DNA of 64,000 nucleotides from contig NZ_JACVAQ010000002.1 in assembly GCF_014851905.1 (NCBI RefSeq), positions 186,001 to 250,000 of the forward strand, in the 5' to 3' direction. Below the pieces are notes generated by a model. It did not search any database. It had not been told where the DNA came from and saw only the letters and a program-made list of their open reading frames with translations. The translations under genes and the position numbers were made by a program. The DNA is from Pseudomonas sp. PDM14 (GTDB lineage: Bacteria; Pseudomonadota; Gammaproteobacteria; Pseudomonadales; Pseudomonadaceae). This document shows, one piece after another, positions 26,877 through 35,426 of this stretch; position 1 is the stretch's first letter; every line of letters begins with the position of its first letter.

Positions 26877-27569
26877 TTACAGCATCGGGTCGCTGATTTC
26901 TTCAATTAGCTCAGGACCTTGGTTGCTTGGGTGTGCGATCGCCTTGCCGACCGGAAACCATTCGAAGTCGGCCGCCTGTAGCACCCGATGCTCCACGATA
27001 GACAATGCGTCCTCGGGCGCTGTTGCCTCGCTGAGCCAGGTGCGGGCGAGGTCGGCCGGTAACAGCAAGGGTTTACGTGCGTGAGCGTCGACGAAGCCCT
27101 TGTCGGCTGCGCCCGTGAGCATGGCGAATCCTCGATTCGGCGGATCGATGCCGTCTGGCAGTTCGCCGATGGCGGCAACCAGCATCGGTGCGCCAGACTT
27201 GAGGCGTATGTAGTAGGGCTGCGTGATCGTTTCGATGTCTGGATGCTTCTTCCACTCGTACCAGCCATCAATCCCCACAATGGCTCGACCTGACGGCCAA
27301 ATGGGCTTCCAGAACGGCGTGCTGGCGACGCTCTCCATGCGAGCATTGATGGCCTTCACGTCGGTGCGCATCGGCCCCCATCCCCATGGCACCTCAACGT
27401 CATGGAGCAACCCGTGCGTGATGTGCATGACATGCGCGTGTGCGCCGGAGGCAATGTTGTAGCGCTCCTTGGCGTGGGCTGCATGTAGCAGGACGAGCTG
27501 GTCTGCACTCAGGCCGATCTCCTGGGCGTAGCGCTGTGGGGGACGGTACTGGGTGAATCGTCCGCACAT
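26877..27569 (-). CDS. yedK: SOS response-associated peptidase / abasic-site DNA-protein crosslinker (SRAP, YedK/HMCES)
   Basis: A 230-residue SRAP protein that forms a thiazolidine crosslink with abasic sites in ssDNA through Cys2. All key residues are visible: MCGRF (Cys2), N75 and E79 in INARMES, E105 in DGWYEW, and H163 in DAHARKPLLLP. This is close to the E. coli YedK numbering (N75, E105, H160). It is cytoplasmic. It is the gene immediately upstream of the LexA-box operon, 133 nt away and on the same strand. I see no LexA box in front of yedK itself. Confidence 0.94.
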   Translation of the reverse strand: MCGRFTQYRPPQRYAQEIGLSADQLVLLHAAHAKERYNIASGAHAHVMHITHGLLHDVEVPWGWGPMRTDVKAINARMESVASTPFWKPIWPSGRAIVGIDGWYEWKKHPDIETITQPYYIRLKSGAPMLVAAIGELPDGIDPPNRGFAMLTGAADKGFVDAHARKPLLLPADLARTWLSEATAPEDALSIVEHRVLQAADFEWFPVGKAIAHPSNQGPELIEEISDPML

Positions 27570-27821
27570 AGTTGACTCCCTTGGTGTATGTGGAAGACAG
27601 CAAGGGAGGGGGAACGATCAATCTAACTAACCGAGCGCGGGGCCGGCAGGCTACCGAGTGTCTGGTTACGTTCGCTAGGGCACTGCGTCATTACATGCCG
27701 GCGAGCGATTGGAGCGCGGCAATCACTCCACTTCATCGCGCCACTTCCTGATTAGGCTGATGTAAGAGACGGCATGAGATAACCTTGTGCCACGGATTAA
27801 ATAGAAGCTGCGAACTGAAGT

Positions 27822-28319
27822 ATGGGTTTTGAACAATTAGCTGAGTTACGTGACCGCCTGCGAGCGGAAAAAGAACAGGCCAAGACAGATCGCACGAAGC
27901 AGCGTAAACGACAGCCTTCGCAGCAAGAGAAACCTCGAGAGAAAGACCCTGCGGTGGACGCGATCTGGCGATTGCAGAAGCACTTTCCATTGGCCTTTCC
28001 GGTCAATCCGGCCCCCAAAGTTCCGCTCAAGGAGGGCATCCTCAAAGATGCCGAGCAGCATTTGGAGCTGCTTGGCGTGTCAAGCGAACAGCTTAAGCTG
28101 GGTATCGCTACCTGGTGCCGAGGAGGCCGCTACTGGGCCAGCATGACGGAGAATGCACCGCGCCTGGATTTGAGCGGCCAGGCAGTTGGCATAGTGACGG
28201 CGGCTCAGGCGTTACATGCCAAGCAGCAGGCTCAGCGGCAGCGCAGGCAAGCGCGACGCGATCAGTCAGCACCGAAGGCGCCAACCGAAGCCGGCCCTGT
28301 CGATACCGCTGCGGAGTAA
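27822..28319 (+). CDS. ProQ/FinO-domain RNA-binding protein
   Basis: A 165-residue basic protein. It has an N-terminal charged coil (RDRLRAEKEQAKTDRTKQRK) and a central ProQ/FinO fold (WRLQKHFPLAFPVNPAPKVPLKEGILKD ... LGIATWCRGGRYWASM, residues 45-110) with the usual LKxGI and the W/Y-containing loop. The tail is low-complexity and R/Q/A-rich. It probably binds structured RNAs as an sRNA chaperone. The ribosome site is weak (GAAG), and the gene is isolated from neighbours. Confidence 0.85.
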   Translation: MGFEQLAELRDRLRAEKEQAKTDRTKQRKRQPSQQEKPREKDPAVDAIWRLQKHFPLAFPVNPAPKVPLKEGILKDAEQHLELLGVSSEQLKLGIATWCRGGRYWASMTENAPRLDLSGQAVGIVTAAQALHAKQQAQRQRRQARRDQSAPKAPTEAGPVDTAAE

Positions 28320-28677
28320 ATCGCTAGTTGAATCACTGAAGCTCTGCATCGAGTCGCCAAGTCCATCCAGCCGCTGGCGCTGTACGTGAGTGATTGCTGT
28401 CCAGCGCCATCAATGCTGCGTGAAGTAATGGGGAGTGATTTGAACGGTTGCTATTGGCTGACTCTGTTGAAAACTGCCTCGCCGATTTCCTTCGCCGAAA
28501 GTGCGTGACTGAGGCTGAAGTCTAAATCGTTGCGGTGGTCGAACCTGCGGTAGATTTCGCGTAGCAACGCCTGATTTAGACGTTTTTCAGGCTACGAGCA
28601 AGCGGCTCTGTCGCACATCTAGTTTTTCAACAGCATCGGCCAGAAGCGGACACGGTCGTCCGCCTCTGTCATTGCTC
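28320..28677. other. Intergenic stretch with IS/MITE-like remnant
   Basis: I find no convincing ORF on either strand in these 358 bases. The only structure is the pair of TGTTGAAAA-type ends described at 28463-28633. Confidence 0.6.
28463..28633. mobile_element. Possible IS remnant or MITE (about 170 bp)
   Basis: The left end CTGTTGAAAACT and right end AGTTTTTCAACAG are near-perfect inverted repeats (one extra base on the right) bounding about 170 bp with no ORF. TGTTGAAAAACT ends are common to IS5/IS3-type elements in proteobacteria. No target duplication is evident. Base composition is mixed. Confidence 0.42.
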
Positions 28678-29775
28678 TCAAACCAAAGCCAACTCGCTAC
28701 TCTTGATGTTGGCAATTGGCCCCAAGATCGAAGAATCAAACTCATCTAGAGCTTCATTGCCGGCTAGTCGTCGAGGCATATCGGGGTTCGCAAGCGCGGC
28801 CTTTCCGATTGCAATGATGTCGGCACCTTCCTCCATCACGGATAAAGCATGTTCTGGCGTATGCAAGCCGCCATTTGCAATCAACGCCACCTGTGGTGCG
28901 TAGCGACGTGAGAGGGACACAAGGCTGGTGTTGCCGGCGGGGAATGCTGGCTTCCAAGCTTCGAATTCCGTGACGTGAATGAAGTCGACGCCAGCGTCGC
29001 TGAGTGAGCCGAAGATCACCTCCGCAGCTTGCTCTCCCTCGGCCCACTTGTGCTCGTAGTCATTGACCTTGCTCTGCGAGATTCGTACGCCCACAGGCAC
29101 CGCACCTATCGCCTTCCTTACCGCTTTGACGACTTCCAGGGTCAGGTACATTCGAGCCTGTACGGAGCCACCCCAACGGTCTTCGCGCCGATTTGTGTAT
29201 TCCGTGAGGAACTGATCAAGCAGGTAGCCGTTCGCGCCGTGGATTTCGATGCCATCAAATTTTGCGGATCTAATTGACCGAATTGCGGCCTGGGAAAATC
29301 CCTCGATGGCGTCGGCAATATCTTCTTCGGTCATCGCTCGGGGCAGGGGGTACTGACCCGATCCGTAGTAAAACTTCATCTGTTCTCCCTTGGGGCGCAG
29401 CGCTGAGGGAGCTGCCGGAAAGTCGACGAAGCGGTTGCCTTGGCTAAGGGCTCCTGCGTGCATGAGTTGGGCAAAGACTGCGCCCTGATGAGCGTGGATA
29501 GTGTTCGTAACCATTTGCCAAGCCTGGGCCTGCTGTTCATCGGTGATGCCAGGTTGGAAGGGGTAACCCTGCGAGTGCTTTTGGTCGGTATAGATGCCTT
29601 CAGTGATGACTAGGCCAAAGCCTCCTTGGGAAAAGCGCTCGTAGTACCGCGCCATCTCCTGAGTGGCGTGCCCCGTTTCGGTGGCGCTAACGCGTGTCAT
29701 TGGAGCTACCGCCAGTCGGTTCCTCAGTGAGCGGCCAGCAATATCGTATGGGGTTAGAATTTGTGGATTGAGCAT
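28678..29775 (-). CDS. NADH:flavin oxidoreductase / Old Yellow Enzyme family
   Basis: A 365-residue FMN-dependent ene-reductase-type enzyme starting MLNPQILTPYDIAGRSLRNR (ATG at 29775, GAGG upstream). The FMN-binding and substrate residues are in EIHGANGYLLDQFLTEYTNRREDRWGG (given in parts: HGANGYLLDQF, TNRREDRWGGS). VALIANGGLHTPEHA is the phosphate-binding region. These enzymes reduce activated alkenes, quinones or nitro compounds with NAD(P)H. It is divergent from the LysR gene at 29895, its likely regulator. Confidence 0.93.
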   Translation of the reverse strand: MLNPQILTPYDIAGRSLRNRLAVAPMTRVSATETGHATQEMARYYERFSQGGFGLVITEGIYTDQKHSQGYPFQPGITDEQQAQAWQMVTNTIHAHQGAVFAQLMHAGALSQGNRFVDFPAAPSALRPKGEQMKFYYGSGQYPLPRAMTEEDIADAIEGFSQAAIRSIRSAKFDGIEIHGANGYLLDQFLTEYTNRREDRWGGSVQARMYLTLEVVKAVRKAIGAVPVGVRISQSKVNDYEHKWAEGEQAAEVIFGSLSDAGVDFIHVTEFEAWKPAFPAGNTSLVSLSRRYAPQVALIANGGLHTPEHALSVMEEGADIIAIGKAALANPDMPRRLAGNEALDEFDSSILGPIANIKSSELALV

Positions 29776-29894
29776 TATCGGTGTCCTCTCTGTGCTTTCT
29801 GCCGTGCAAGGCAATGCGCAAAGGCTAGACATCAATGGTGGCGAAGAGAATCAGGCAAAATGGATAAAGCGCTTTAACCAAAAGAGATATAAAG

Positions 29895-30776
29895 ATGCAG
29901 ATTTCGGACGTCGAGGTGTTCGCAGCCATTGCTGAAAGCGGCAGCCTCTCCGGGGCTGCTCGGCGACTAGGACTGTCACCCATGACAGTGTCACGTCGGC
30001 TCGCTTCTCTTGAGCATGAGCTGGACGTTCGATTGGTGCATCGCACCACGCGTGCGGTTTCGCTCACGCCCGAAGGGGAGGTTTTCCTCCCATTTTCCAA
30101 AACGCTTCTTGGAGCGAGCGAGGCAGCAAAAGTCACCTTGAAGGCGAACGCTGGAGCGGCCAGCGGTGTATTGAAGGTGACGGCTCCAACAGTGTTCGGT
30201 CAGGCCGTCATCATGCCGCTCATCCCACAGTTGCTGGCCGATCATCCTGCTCTGCAAGTTGACCTCCACCTTTCGGACAGCATCGTAGACATCGTCAGCC
30301 TGGGCATCGACGTGGCGATCCGTATTGCGACCCTGCGCGACTCCGCTTTGGTTGCTCGCTCACTAGCCTCCAATCCCCGAGTGCTGTGCGCAAGCCCCAC
30401 ATACCTGGCGCAGCATGGCGTGCCTGCTACTCTCGATGACCTTCGTCGTCATCGCTGCATCGCGCTTCACGGTATGCCGCATTGGCCCTTCGTGCGGGAG
30501 GGGGAAGCAGTTGGCTTCAAAGGTGAAAGTGTATTTTCTGCGAATAGTGTCGAAGCAGTGCGAACAGCGAGCAAACAAGGGTTGGGGCTAGCAATGCTCA
30601 CCTACTGGGATGTACGTGACGATTTGGAGGAGAACAGCTTGCGACTGGTGGAGCTCGGGGACGCAACACCCGAACAACTCTTCATCACCGCTGTGCTTCC
30701 AACCCGCCAGCAAGTACCTCATCGCGTTCGGGTCTTTCTCGACCGGCTAGAGGCATCTCTGAGCAATCAGAAGTGA
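29895..30776 (+). CDS. LysR-family transcriptional regulator
   Basis: A 293-residue protein with an N-terminal winged HTH (SLSGAARRLGLSPMTVSRRLASLE, residues 17-40) and a periplasmic-binding-like effector domain. The HTH style (SPMTVSRRL) is of the AaeR/DmlR subgroup. It is divergently transcribed from the Old Yellow Enzyme with a 119-nt intergenic region, the classic LysR arrangement, so it likely controls that gene in response to its substrate. Confidence 0.93.
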   Translation: MQISDVEVFAAIAESGSLSGAARRLGLSPMTVSRRLASLEHELDVRLVHRTTRAVSLTPEGEVFLPFSKTLLGASEAAKVTLKANAGAASGVLKVTAPTVFGQAVIMPLIPQLLADHPALQVDLHLSDSIVDIVSLGIDVAIRIATLRDSALVARSLASNPRVLCASPTYLAQHGVPATLDDLRRHRCIALHGMPHWPFVREGEAVGFKGESVFSANSVEAVRTASKQGLGLAMLTYWDVRDDLEENSLRLVELGDATPEQLFITAVLPTRQQVPHRVRVFLDRLEASLSNQK

Positions 30777-30791
30777 CCGCTAATGGCCGTT

Positions 30792-31028
30792 TTAAGCCTG
30801 TTGCATCAGGCAAGGACCGGCCAGAGGCGGACGTTCGCTTGTGCTCGATTTTGAGATTCGGAGGCGTCTACGAAAATTAGAACGACTCAGTGCGTAGTCG
30901 AGCTGGAAGGGATGGCCGTGCTCGTCGCAGGCGCGCAACTGGCTTTCGGCCTGCAGCGGCGCCAGGTCGAGATGCTCCCAGGAGGGATGCCGCGCGTCCC
31001 ACAGGCCACGCCAGATCAGCGTTTTCAT
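30792..31028 (-). pseudogene. Truncated 5' end of a putative glycolipid-binding-type gene
   Basis: The frame begins MKTLIWRGLWDARHPSWEHLDL with a normal start. About 47 residues, ending HGHPFQLDYAL, resemble the N-terminus of the putative glycolipid-binding domain family (about 185 residues). From about 30888 onward the remaining 30 residues are unrelated and Ser/Arg-rich, as expected when coding continues into foreign DNA. The rest of the gene is missing, replaced by the Old Yellow Enzyme/LysR segment. The family name is from motif memory. Confidence 0.5.
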
Positions 31029-31150
31029 CGGTCACTCCTTGGGTGCCAGCCGAGGCCACCGGGTGGTATTGTGCGCGCCTAACAGCGTGGCGCGCGACTA
31101 TGTGCCACACCCCTGCACATGCGTTGCTGGATGCGGCGCTAGGAAAGCAC

Positions 31151-32236
31151 ATGAAACGCGAAGCCCCCGAGCTGTTTCGCCCAGGAATGCCCATGGACAA
31201 GAGCGCCCTCGAGGAAGCGGGGCAGCGCACGCTCATGCGCGTCATTCTGGCCTCCACCGGCGTGACGTTGTGCGGGTTCAGCGTCCTGCAGATGCTGGCC
31301 GGCAACCATCTGCTGGCAACCTTCGAAATCCTGGTCGGGTTGGTCATGCTGTGGGGCGCCTGGCGCATCGTGCGGGTACGCAACCTGACGCCGTGGATCT
31401 ACCTGTACCTGATCCCGACCTACTGCTTTCTCGTCTACATCATGATCATGCCCAAGGCCTCGCCAACGGCCTTTGTCTGGGTCTACATGATCCCGCTGCT
31501 GTCCTACCTGCTGCTCGGGCGCAACCGCGGCTTCGGCCTGTCACTACCGTTCGGCCTGATCGCCATCGTCCTCTACATGGACCGTTATCCCAGCGCGCTG
31601 ACCCCGGAAGGGCTGATCGACCTGGGCAATGCCGTGCTCTGCGGCCTGATGATCATGTTCTTCGTCCACCTCTACGAAACCCGCCGCGCCGCTGCGTTCA
31701 TGTACCAGACCTACCTGGCACAGACTGACGCGCTCACCGGTGCCGCCAGCCGGCGCAGCTTCCAGCAGGCGCTGGAGCGCAGCATCCAGGAGGCGACGCG
31801 CAGCAACAGCCATCTGGTACTGGTGATCCTCGACATCGATCACTTCAAGGAGGTGAACGACCGTTGGGGTCACGAGGCGGGCGATCGCGCGTTGCAGCAC
31901 ATCTGCGACTGCCTGCAGCGGCGCCTGCGCGTCACCGACTACCTCGGGCGCCTGGGTGGCGAAGAGTTCGGCCTGCTGCTGCGTGATACCGACCGGATCG
32001 GTGCCGATCCGATGGTCGAGGAATTGCGGCACCAGATCGCCAGCAACGCGCTGCACTATGACGACCAGGTCATTCCGCTCTCGGCAACCTTCGGCCTGGC
32101 CGAGTGGCCGGTGGACGGCGCCAGTGCCGACGAGCTTTACCGCTGCGCCGACCGGCGCCTGTACTGGGGCAAGGAGCGCGGGCGCAACCAGCTGGTGAGC
32201 TTCGACGCGGTGGTTGGCACTCAGCCCTGGTCGTAA
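31151..32236 (+). CDS. Membrane diguanylate cyclase (GGDEF)
   Basis: A 361-residue protein with about six membrane helices in residues 28-172 (a MASE-like sensor without a periplasmic domain) and a GGDEF domain (190-350). The active-site motif is GGEEF at 269-273. An RxxD inhibitory I-site, RVTD, sits at 260-263, five residues before it, so product feedback is likely. It makes c-di-GMP at the membrane. The ATG at 31151 has GGAAAG. Nothing nearby indicates a target system. Confidence 0.92.
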   Translation: MKREAPELFRPGMPMDKSALEEAGQRTLMRVILASTGVTLCGFSVLQMLAGNHLLATFEILVGLVMLWGAWRIVRVRNLTPWIYLYLIPTYCFLVYIMIMPKASPTAFVWVYMIPLLSYLLLGRNRGFGLSLPFGLIAIVLYMDRYPSALTPEGLIDLGNAVLCGLMIMFFVHLYETRRAAAFMYQTYLAQTDALTGAASRRSFQQALERSIQEATRSNSHLVLVILDIDHFKEVNDRWGHEAGDRALQHICDCLQRRLRVTDYLGRLGGEEFGLLLRDTDRIGADPMVEELRHQIASNALHYDDQVIPLSATFGLAEWPVDGASADELYRCADRRLYWGKERGRNQLVSFDAVVGTQPWS

Positions 32237-32245
32237 CGGCACGCC

Positions 32246-32524
32246 TCAGTCGCGGTAGAACACCTGCACCAGGTGATAGCCGAACTGGCTCTTGATCGGG
32301 CCGTGCACGGTGCGCAGCTCCTTCTTGAAAATGACCTGGTCGATGGCACGCACCATCTGCCCGGGACGGACCTCACCCAGATCGCCACCTTTCTTGCCCG
32401 ACGGGCAGGTCGAGTGCTTGCGTGCCAGCACATCTAAGGCCTCGCCGGCGGCGATGCGCTTCTTCAGCGCAGCAGCTTCCGCTTCGGTCTTGACCAGAAT
32501 GTGGCGGGCCATTGCTTTTGCCAT
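32246..32524 (-). CDS. ppiC: Peptidyl-prolyl cis-trans isomerase, parvulin type
   Basis: A 92-residue single-domain parvulin: ARHILVKTEAEA at the start, HSTCPSGKKGGDLGEVRPGQMV in the middle (parts: CPSGKKGGDLG, PGQMV) and SQFGYHLVQV at the end. No signal peptide is present, so it is cytoplasmic like E. coli PpiC (93 aa). A strong GAGGAGG precedes the ATG at 32524. A second ATG 12 nt inside is less well placed. Confidence 0.94.
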   Translation of the reverse strand: MAKAMARHILVKTEAEAAALKKRIAAGEALDVLARKHSTCPSGKKGGDLGEVRPGQMVRAIDQVIFKKELRTVHGPIKSQFGYHLVQVFYRD

Positions 32525-32670
32525 GACGGCCTCCTCAAATTTTCGGGGGCGCTATTGTGCCAGCAATTGATGCGCCATCAGAATGACGCCAATTTACAGA
32601 CTTTTTGCGGCCGGACGTGCGCGTCATCCTGGCCTACCTTATTAACTCCCTTGTGATGGAAGCGTTGCTC

Positions 32671-33888
32671 ATGGACCTCTCCGCCATGCTGAAAATCCTG
32701 GCCAGCCAGGATGGCTCCGACCTGTATCTCTCCACCGGGGCACCGCCCTGCGCCAAGTTCAACGGCGTCCTCAAGCCGCTCAGCGCCGAACCATTGAAAC
32801 CGGGTGACGTGGCCGCCATCGCCGCCAGCGTGATGGATGCCGAGCAACGTGCCGACTTCGAGCGCGAACTGGAGATGAACCTGGCGATCTCGCTGCCCAA
32901 CATCGGCCGTTTCCGCATCAACATCTTCAAGCAGCGCAACGAGGTGTCCATCGTTGCGCGCAACATCAAGATGGAAATCCCCAAGTTCGAGGACCTCAAG
33001 CTGCCCGAGGTGCTGCTCAAGACCGTGATGGAGAAGCGCGGCCTGGTGCTGTTCGTCGGCGGTACCGGCTCGGGCAAGTCGACCTCGCTGGCGGCGCTTA
33101 TCGACTACCGCAACCGCAACAGCGGCGGGCACATCATCACCATCGAGGATCCGGTGGAGTACGTGCACCGGCACAAGAAGTCGATCATCAACCAGCGCGA
33201 AGTCGGCGTGGACACTCGTAGCTTCCACGCCGCGTTGAAGAACACCCTGCGCCAGGCGCCGGACGTGATCCTGATCGGCGAGATCCGCGACCGCGAGACC
33301 ATGGAGCACGCTCTGGCCTTCGCCGATACCGGCCACTTGGCGATTTCTACCCTGCACGCCAACAACGCCAATCAGGCGCTGGACCGCATCATCAACTTCT
33401 TCCCGGAAGAGCGTCGTCCGCAGCTGCTCAACGACCTGGGCAACAACCTCAAGGCGTTCGTGTCCCAACGCCTGGTCAAGACCGTCGACGGCAAGCGCCG
33501 CGCCGCGGTGGAGGTGCTGCTGGGCACGCCGACCATCCGTGACCTGATCAAGCGCAACGAGTTTTCCGAGATCAAGGAGATCATGGAGAAGTCGAAGAAC
33601 CTCGGCATGCAGACCTTCGATCAGGCGTTGATCGACCTGGTCAACGATGGCTCCATCGACGAAGAGGAAGCGGTGAAGAACGCCGACTCGGCGAACAACG
33701 TGCGTCTCAAGCTCAAGCTCTACCGCGATACGCCGAGCACGCCGCAACCGACGGCGGCCGCAGCGCCGAGCCCGGCGCCTGTCGCCGCTGCAGCGCCTGA
33801 ACCGGCCAGCTGGAGCATGGAGCTGAAACTGGAGGAGATCGAAACCGAAGCGCCGCCACCGGAAGACCCGGGGCGCCACGGCATCTGA
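32671..33888 (+). CDS. PilT/PilU-family twitching-motility ATPase
   Basis: A 405-residue retraction-type hexameric ATPase. The PAS-like N-terminal domain (1-100) is followed by Walker A GGTGSGKST at 130-138, ITIEDPVEYVH (Asp box), a Walker-B-containing LRQAPDVILIGEIRDRETMEHA and the His-box TLHANNANQALDRIINFFP. It is closer to PilU than PilT (RNSGGH, FADTGH). The last 40 residues are a Pro/Ala/Glu-rich tail. The start at 32671 is used with GGAAG; an ATG 15 nt upstream is also open. No other pilus genes are near, so this is an orphan paralogue. Confidence 0.9.
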   Translation: MDLSAMLKILASQDGSDLYLSTGAPPCAKFNGVLKPLSAEPLKPGDVAAIAASVMDAEQRADFERELEMNLAISLPNIGRFRINIFKQRNEVSIVARNIKMEIPKFEDLKLPEVLLKTVMEKRGLVLFVGGTGSGKSTSLAALIDYRNRNSGGHIITIEDPVEYVHRHKKSIINQREVGVDTRSFHAALKNTLRQAPDVILIGEIRDRETMEHALAFADTGHLAISTLHANNANQALDRIINFFPEERRPQLLNDLGNNLKAFVSQRLVKTVDGKRRAAVEVLLGTPTIRDLIKRNEFSEIKEIMEKSKNLGMQTFDQALIDLVNDGSIDEEEAVKNADSANNVRLKLKLYRDTPSTPQPTAAAAPSPAPVAAAAPEPASWSMELKLEEIETEAPPPEDPGRHGI

Positions 33889-33902
33889 GTACGTTAGAAC
33901 GA

Positions 33903-33930
33903 AGAGGGCGAATCGGTGGATTCGCCCTCT
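33903..33930. terminator. Hairpin terminator between pilU-like and polyesterase genes
   Basis: A 12-bp perfect stem (AGAGGGCGAATC / GATTCGCCCTCT) with a GGTG loop lies in the 55-nt gap between two convergent genes. No long T-run follows, so it is partly rho-independent at best. Confidence 0.65.
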
Positions 33931-33943
33931 GTGCATTCAGGCC

Positions 33944-34840
33944 TCAGTAGTTGCAGTTCTGCCGGTATTCGGAGATGGCCAGGTCGGCCTGATGGTTCGG
34001 GCCGCAGAGGAACTGGCTGTAGCGCTTGTCGAAGTCGATGAAGCGCTTCATCCAGGAAATCCCGTACATGCCTAGCAGGTCCTGGTTGGGGTAGCCGGAG
34101 TTGGCGCAGAAGTGCGAGCCGCCGTAGATCTCCAGAAACGCCTTGGGCGTGGTGTTGGGGATCTTGTTGTAGAACGGCGATGCATGCGCGGCTACGGGGG
34201 CTACGGCGTCCACGCCGCAGGCGAGGATCAGTGTCGGCGTCTTGATCGTGTTGAAGCTGTTGCTCCCGGCGTAGTACGGCGCCTGTGGGATGATGGCGTT
34301 GAGCGAGCGCTGCGTGGACAGCTTCAGCGAACCCCCACCGCCCATCGACCAGCCGATAGCGCCCAGGCGGGTGCTGTCGACCTTGCCGGCAATCGGGCTG
34401 GAGCTGGAGTTGCTCTGGGCGATCACATAGTCGAGCGCCTTGCTCAGCTGGGTGGCGCGGCTGTCAGGCTGATCATAGATGGTGTTGGTGTTCATGGTGA
34501 TGACCACGAAACCGTGGGACGCCAGGCGCGGGCCCCACCACTCGATGCTGCTCTCATAGGACAGATAGCCGGGAATCACCGCAATCGCGCCCATCTTCCC
34601 GGTGGTGTTGGTCGGGTAATACACGGTGCTGTCGCCAAAGCCCTTGAGGTAGCCGGACACGGAGAACTTGGCGGTGCTGAACGGCCCGGAGTTGCTCTTC
34701 AACGCAGCAACGGTGGGGTTTGGCCCGCGGGTGCAGTTGGTGCAGGGGCTGGAAGGGCCCGTGGCAGAAAACGCATACGCGCTAAGCAGCAAGGTGGCGC
34801 AGAACAATGCGGCCTTTGCCAGTAAAGCCTTGTGGGTCAT
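33944..34840 (-). CDS. Secreted polyester hydrolase, PETase/cutinase-like (dienelactone-hydrolase superfamily)
   Basis: A 298-residue alpha/beta hydrolase precursor with a signal peptide (1 to about 26, AFSA). The catalytic triad is S165 in GWSMGGGG, D211 in ACGVDAVAP and H243 in GGSHFCANSG. The oxyanion residues are Y92 (PGYLSYESS) and M166. Segments IEWWGPRLASHGFVVIT and YYPTNTTG align by eye with Ideonella PETase and Pseudomonas PE-H. The extra disulfide of type-II PET hydrolases is present (C208-C245), as is the C-terminal one (C279-C296). Compared with Ideonella PETase, W185 is Tyr (QAPYY) and S238 is Phe (HFC). C33/C36 is an additional N-terminal pair. It is extracellular and probably cleaves aliphatic or aromatic polyesters; PET activity is untested. 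Confidence 0.9.
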   Translation of the reverse strand: MTHKALLAKAALFCATLLLSAYAFSATGPSSPCTNCTRGPNPTVAALKSNSGPFSTAKFSVSGYLKGFGDSTVYYPTNTTGKMGAIAVIPGYLSYESSIEWWGPRLASHGFVVITMNTNTIYDQPDSRATQLSKALDYVIAQSNSSSSPIAGKVDSTRLGAIGWSMGGGGSLKLSTQRSLNAIIPQAPYYAGSNSFNTIKTPTLILACGVDAVAPVAAHASPFYNKIPNTTPKAFLEIYGGSHFCANSGYPNQDLLGMYGISWMKRFIDFDKRYSQFLCGPNHQADLAISEYRQNCNY

Positions 34841-35426
34841 GTCACTTACCTCGTTGTTATTTTTATCGCGAGAATGATGGTGGGGTCAGTCCGGCTATAA
34901 CGTGCGACGGGCTGGCGAGTGAAAATAACAACGAGGGGAAAGGTGCAACAATCTGCAATCACTCTCAGTTCATACAACAACGCACAGAGCGTGCGCGGCT
35001 TGTCAGCATGTCGCGATAGCCAATAAAACGAGGGTGACACCACATGCCCATGGGCAGTTACCAAACGCCTCAGCAGCAACAGGCGCAAGGCCTGGAAGCC
35101 GTAGCGCGCAGAACACAGCCGTTGCGGCCCCGAAAGTATGAGTTGAACCCGAACGCTGTACTTATCTGCTTGTTTGTTATCGCCTAATAAAATTCGCGCA
35201 GTAACGGCGTTGTTTTCCTGTTACTGAGGGAGTGCTTCATTGGTATGAGTAGTGAAGTTAATCCTCCAGTTTGCGCTGCTCATACTTAGTTCTGTTTTTA
35301 CAGGCCGGTTTCGCAGGCATGCCAATCCGGCTGTATTGTCTGGATTAATCACGTGAACACGCAGGTGCGACGGACTCGGCGTGTTATCGAGTCATAAGAC
35401 TGCGCCAATCAAACAATAATAATTAT
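34841..35426. other. Long intergenic region between polyesterase and AraC gene
   Basis: These 586 bases between divergent genes have no credible ORF. They are AT-richer than the flanks and contain several A/T tracts (for example around 35405-35430), consistent with promoters for both genes and regulator binding. I could not pin down -10/-35 boxes or a clear operator. Confidence 0.6.

Noticed and set aside
34846..35088. 80-residue minus-strand ORF in the polyesterase-AraC gap
   Set aside because: No ribosome site, no domain and an irregular composition; probably a chance frame.
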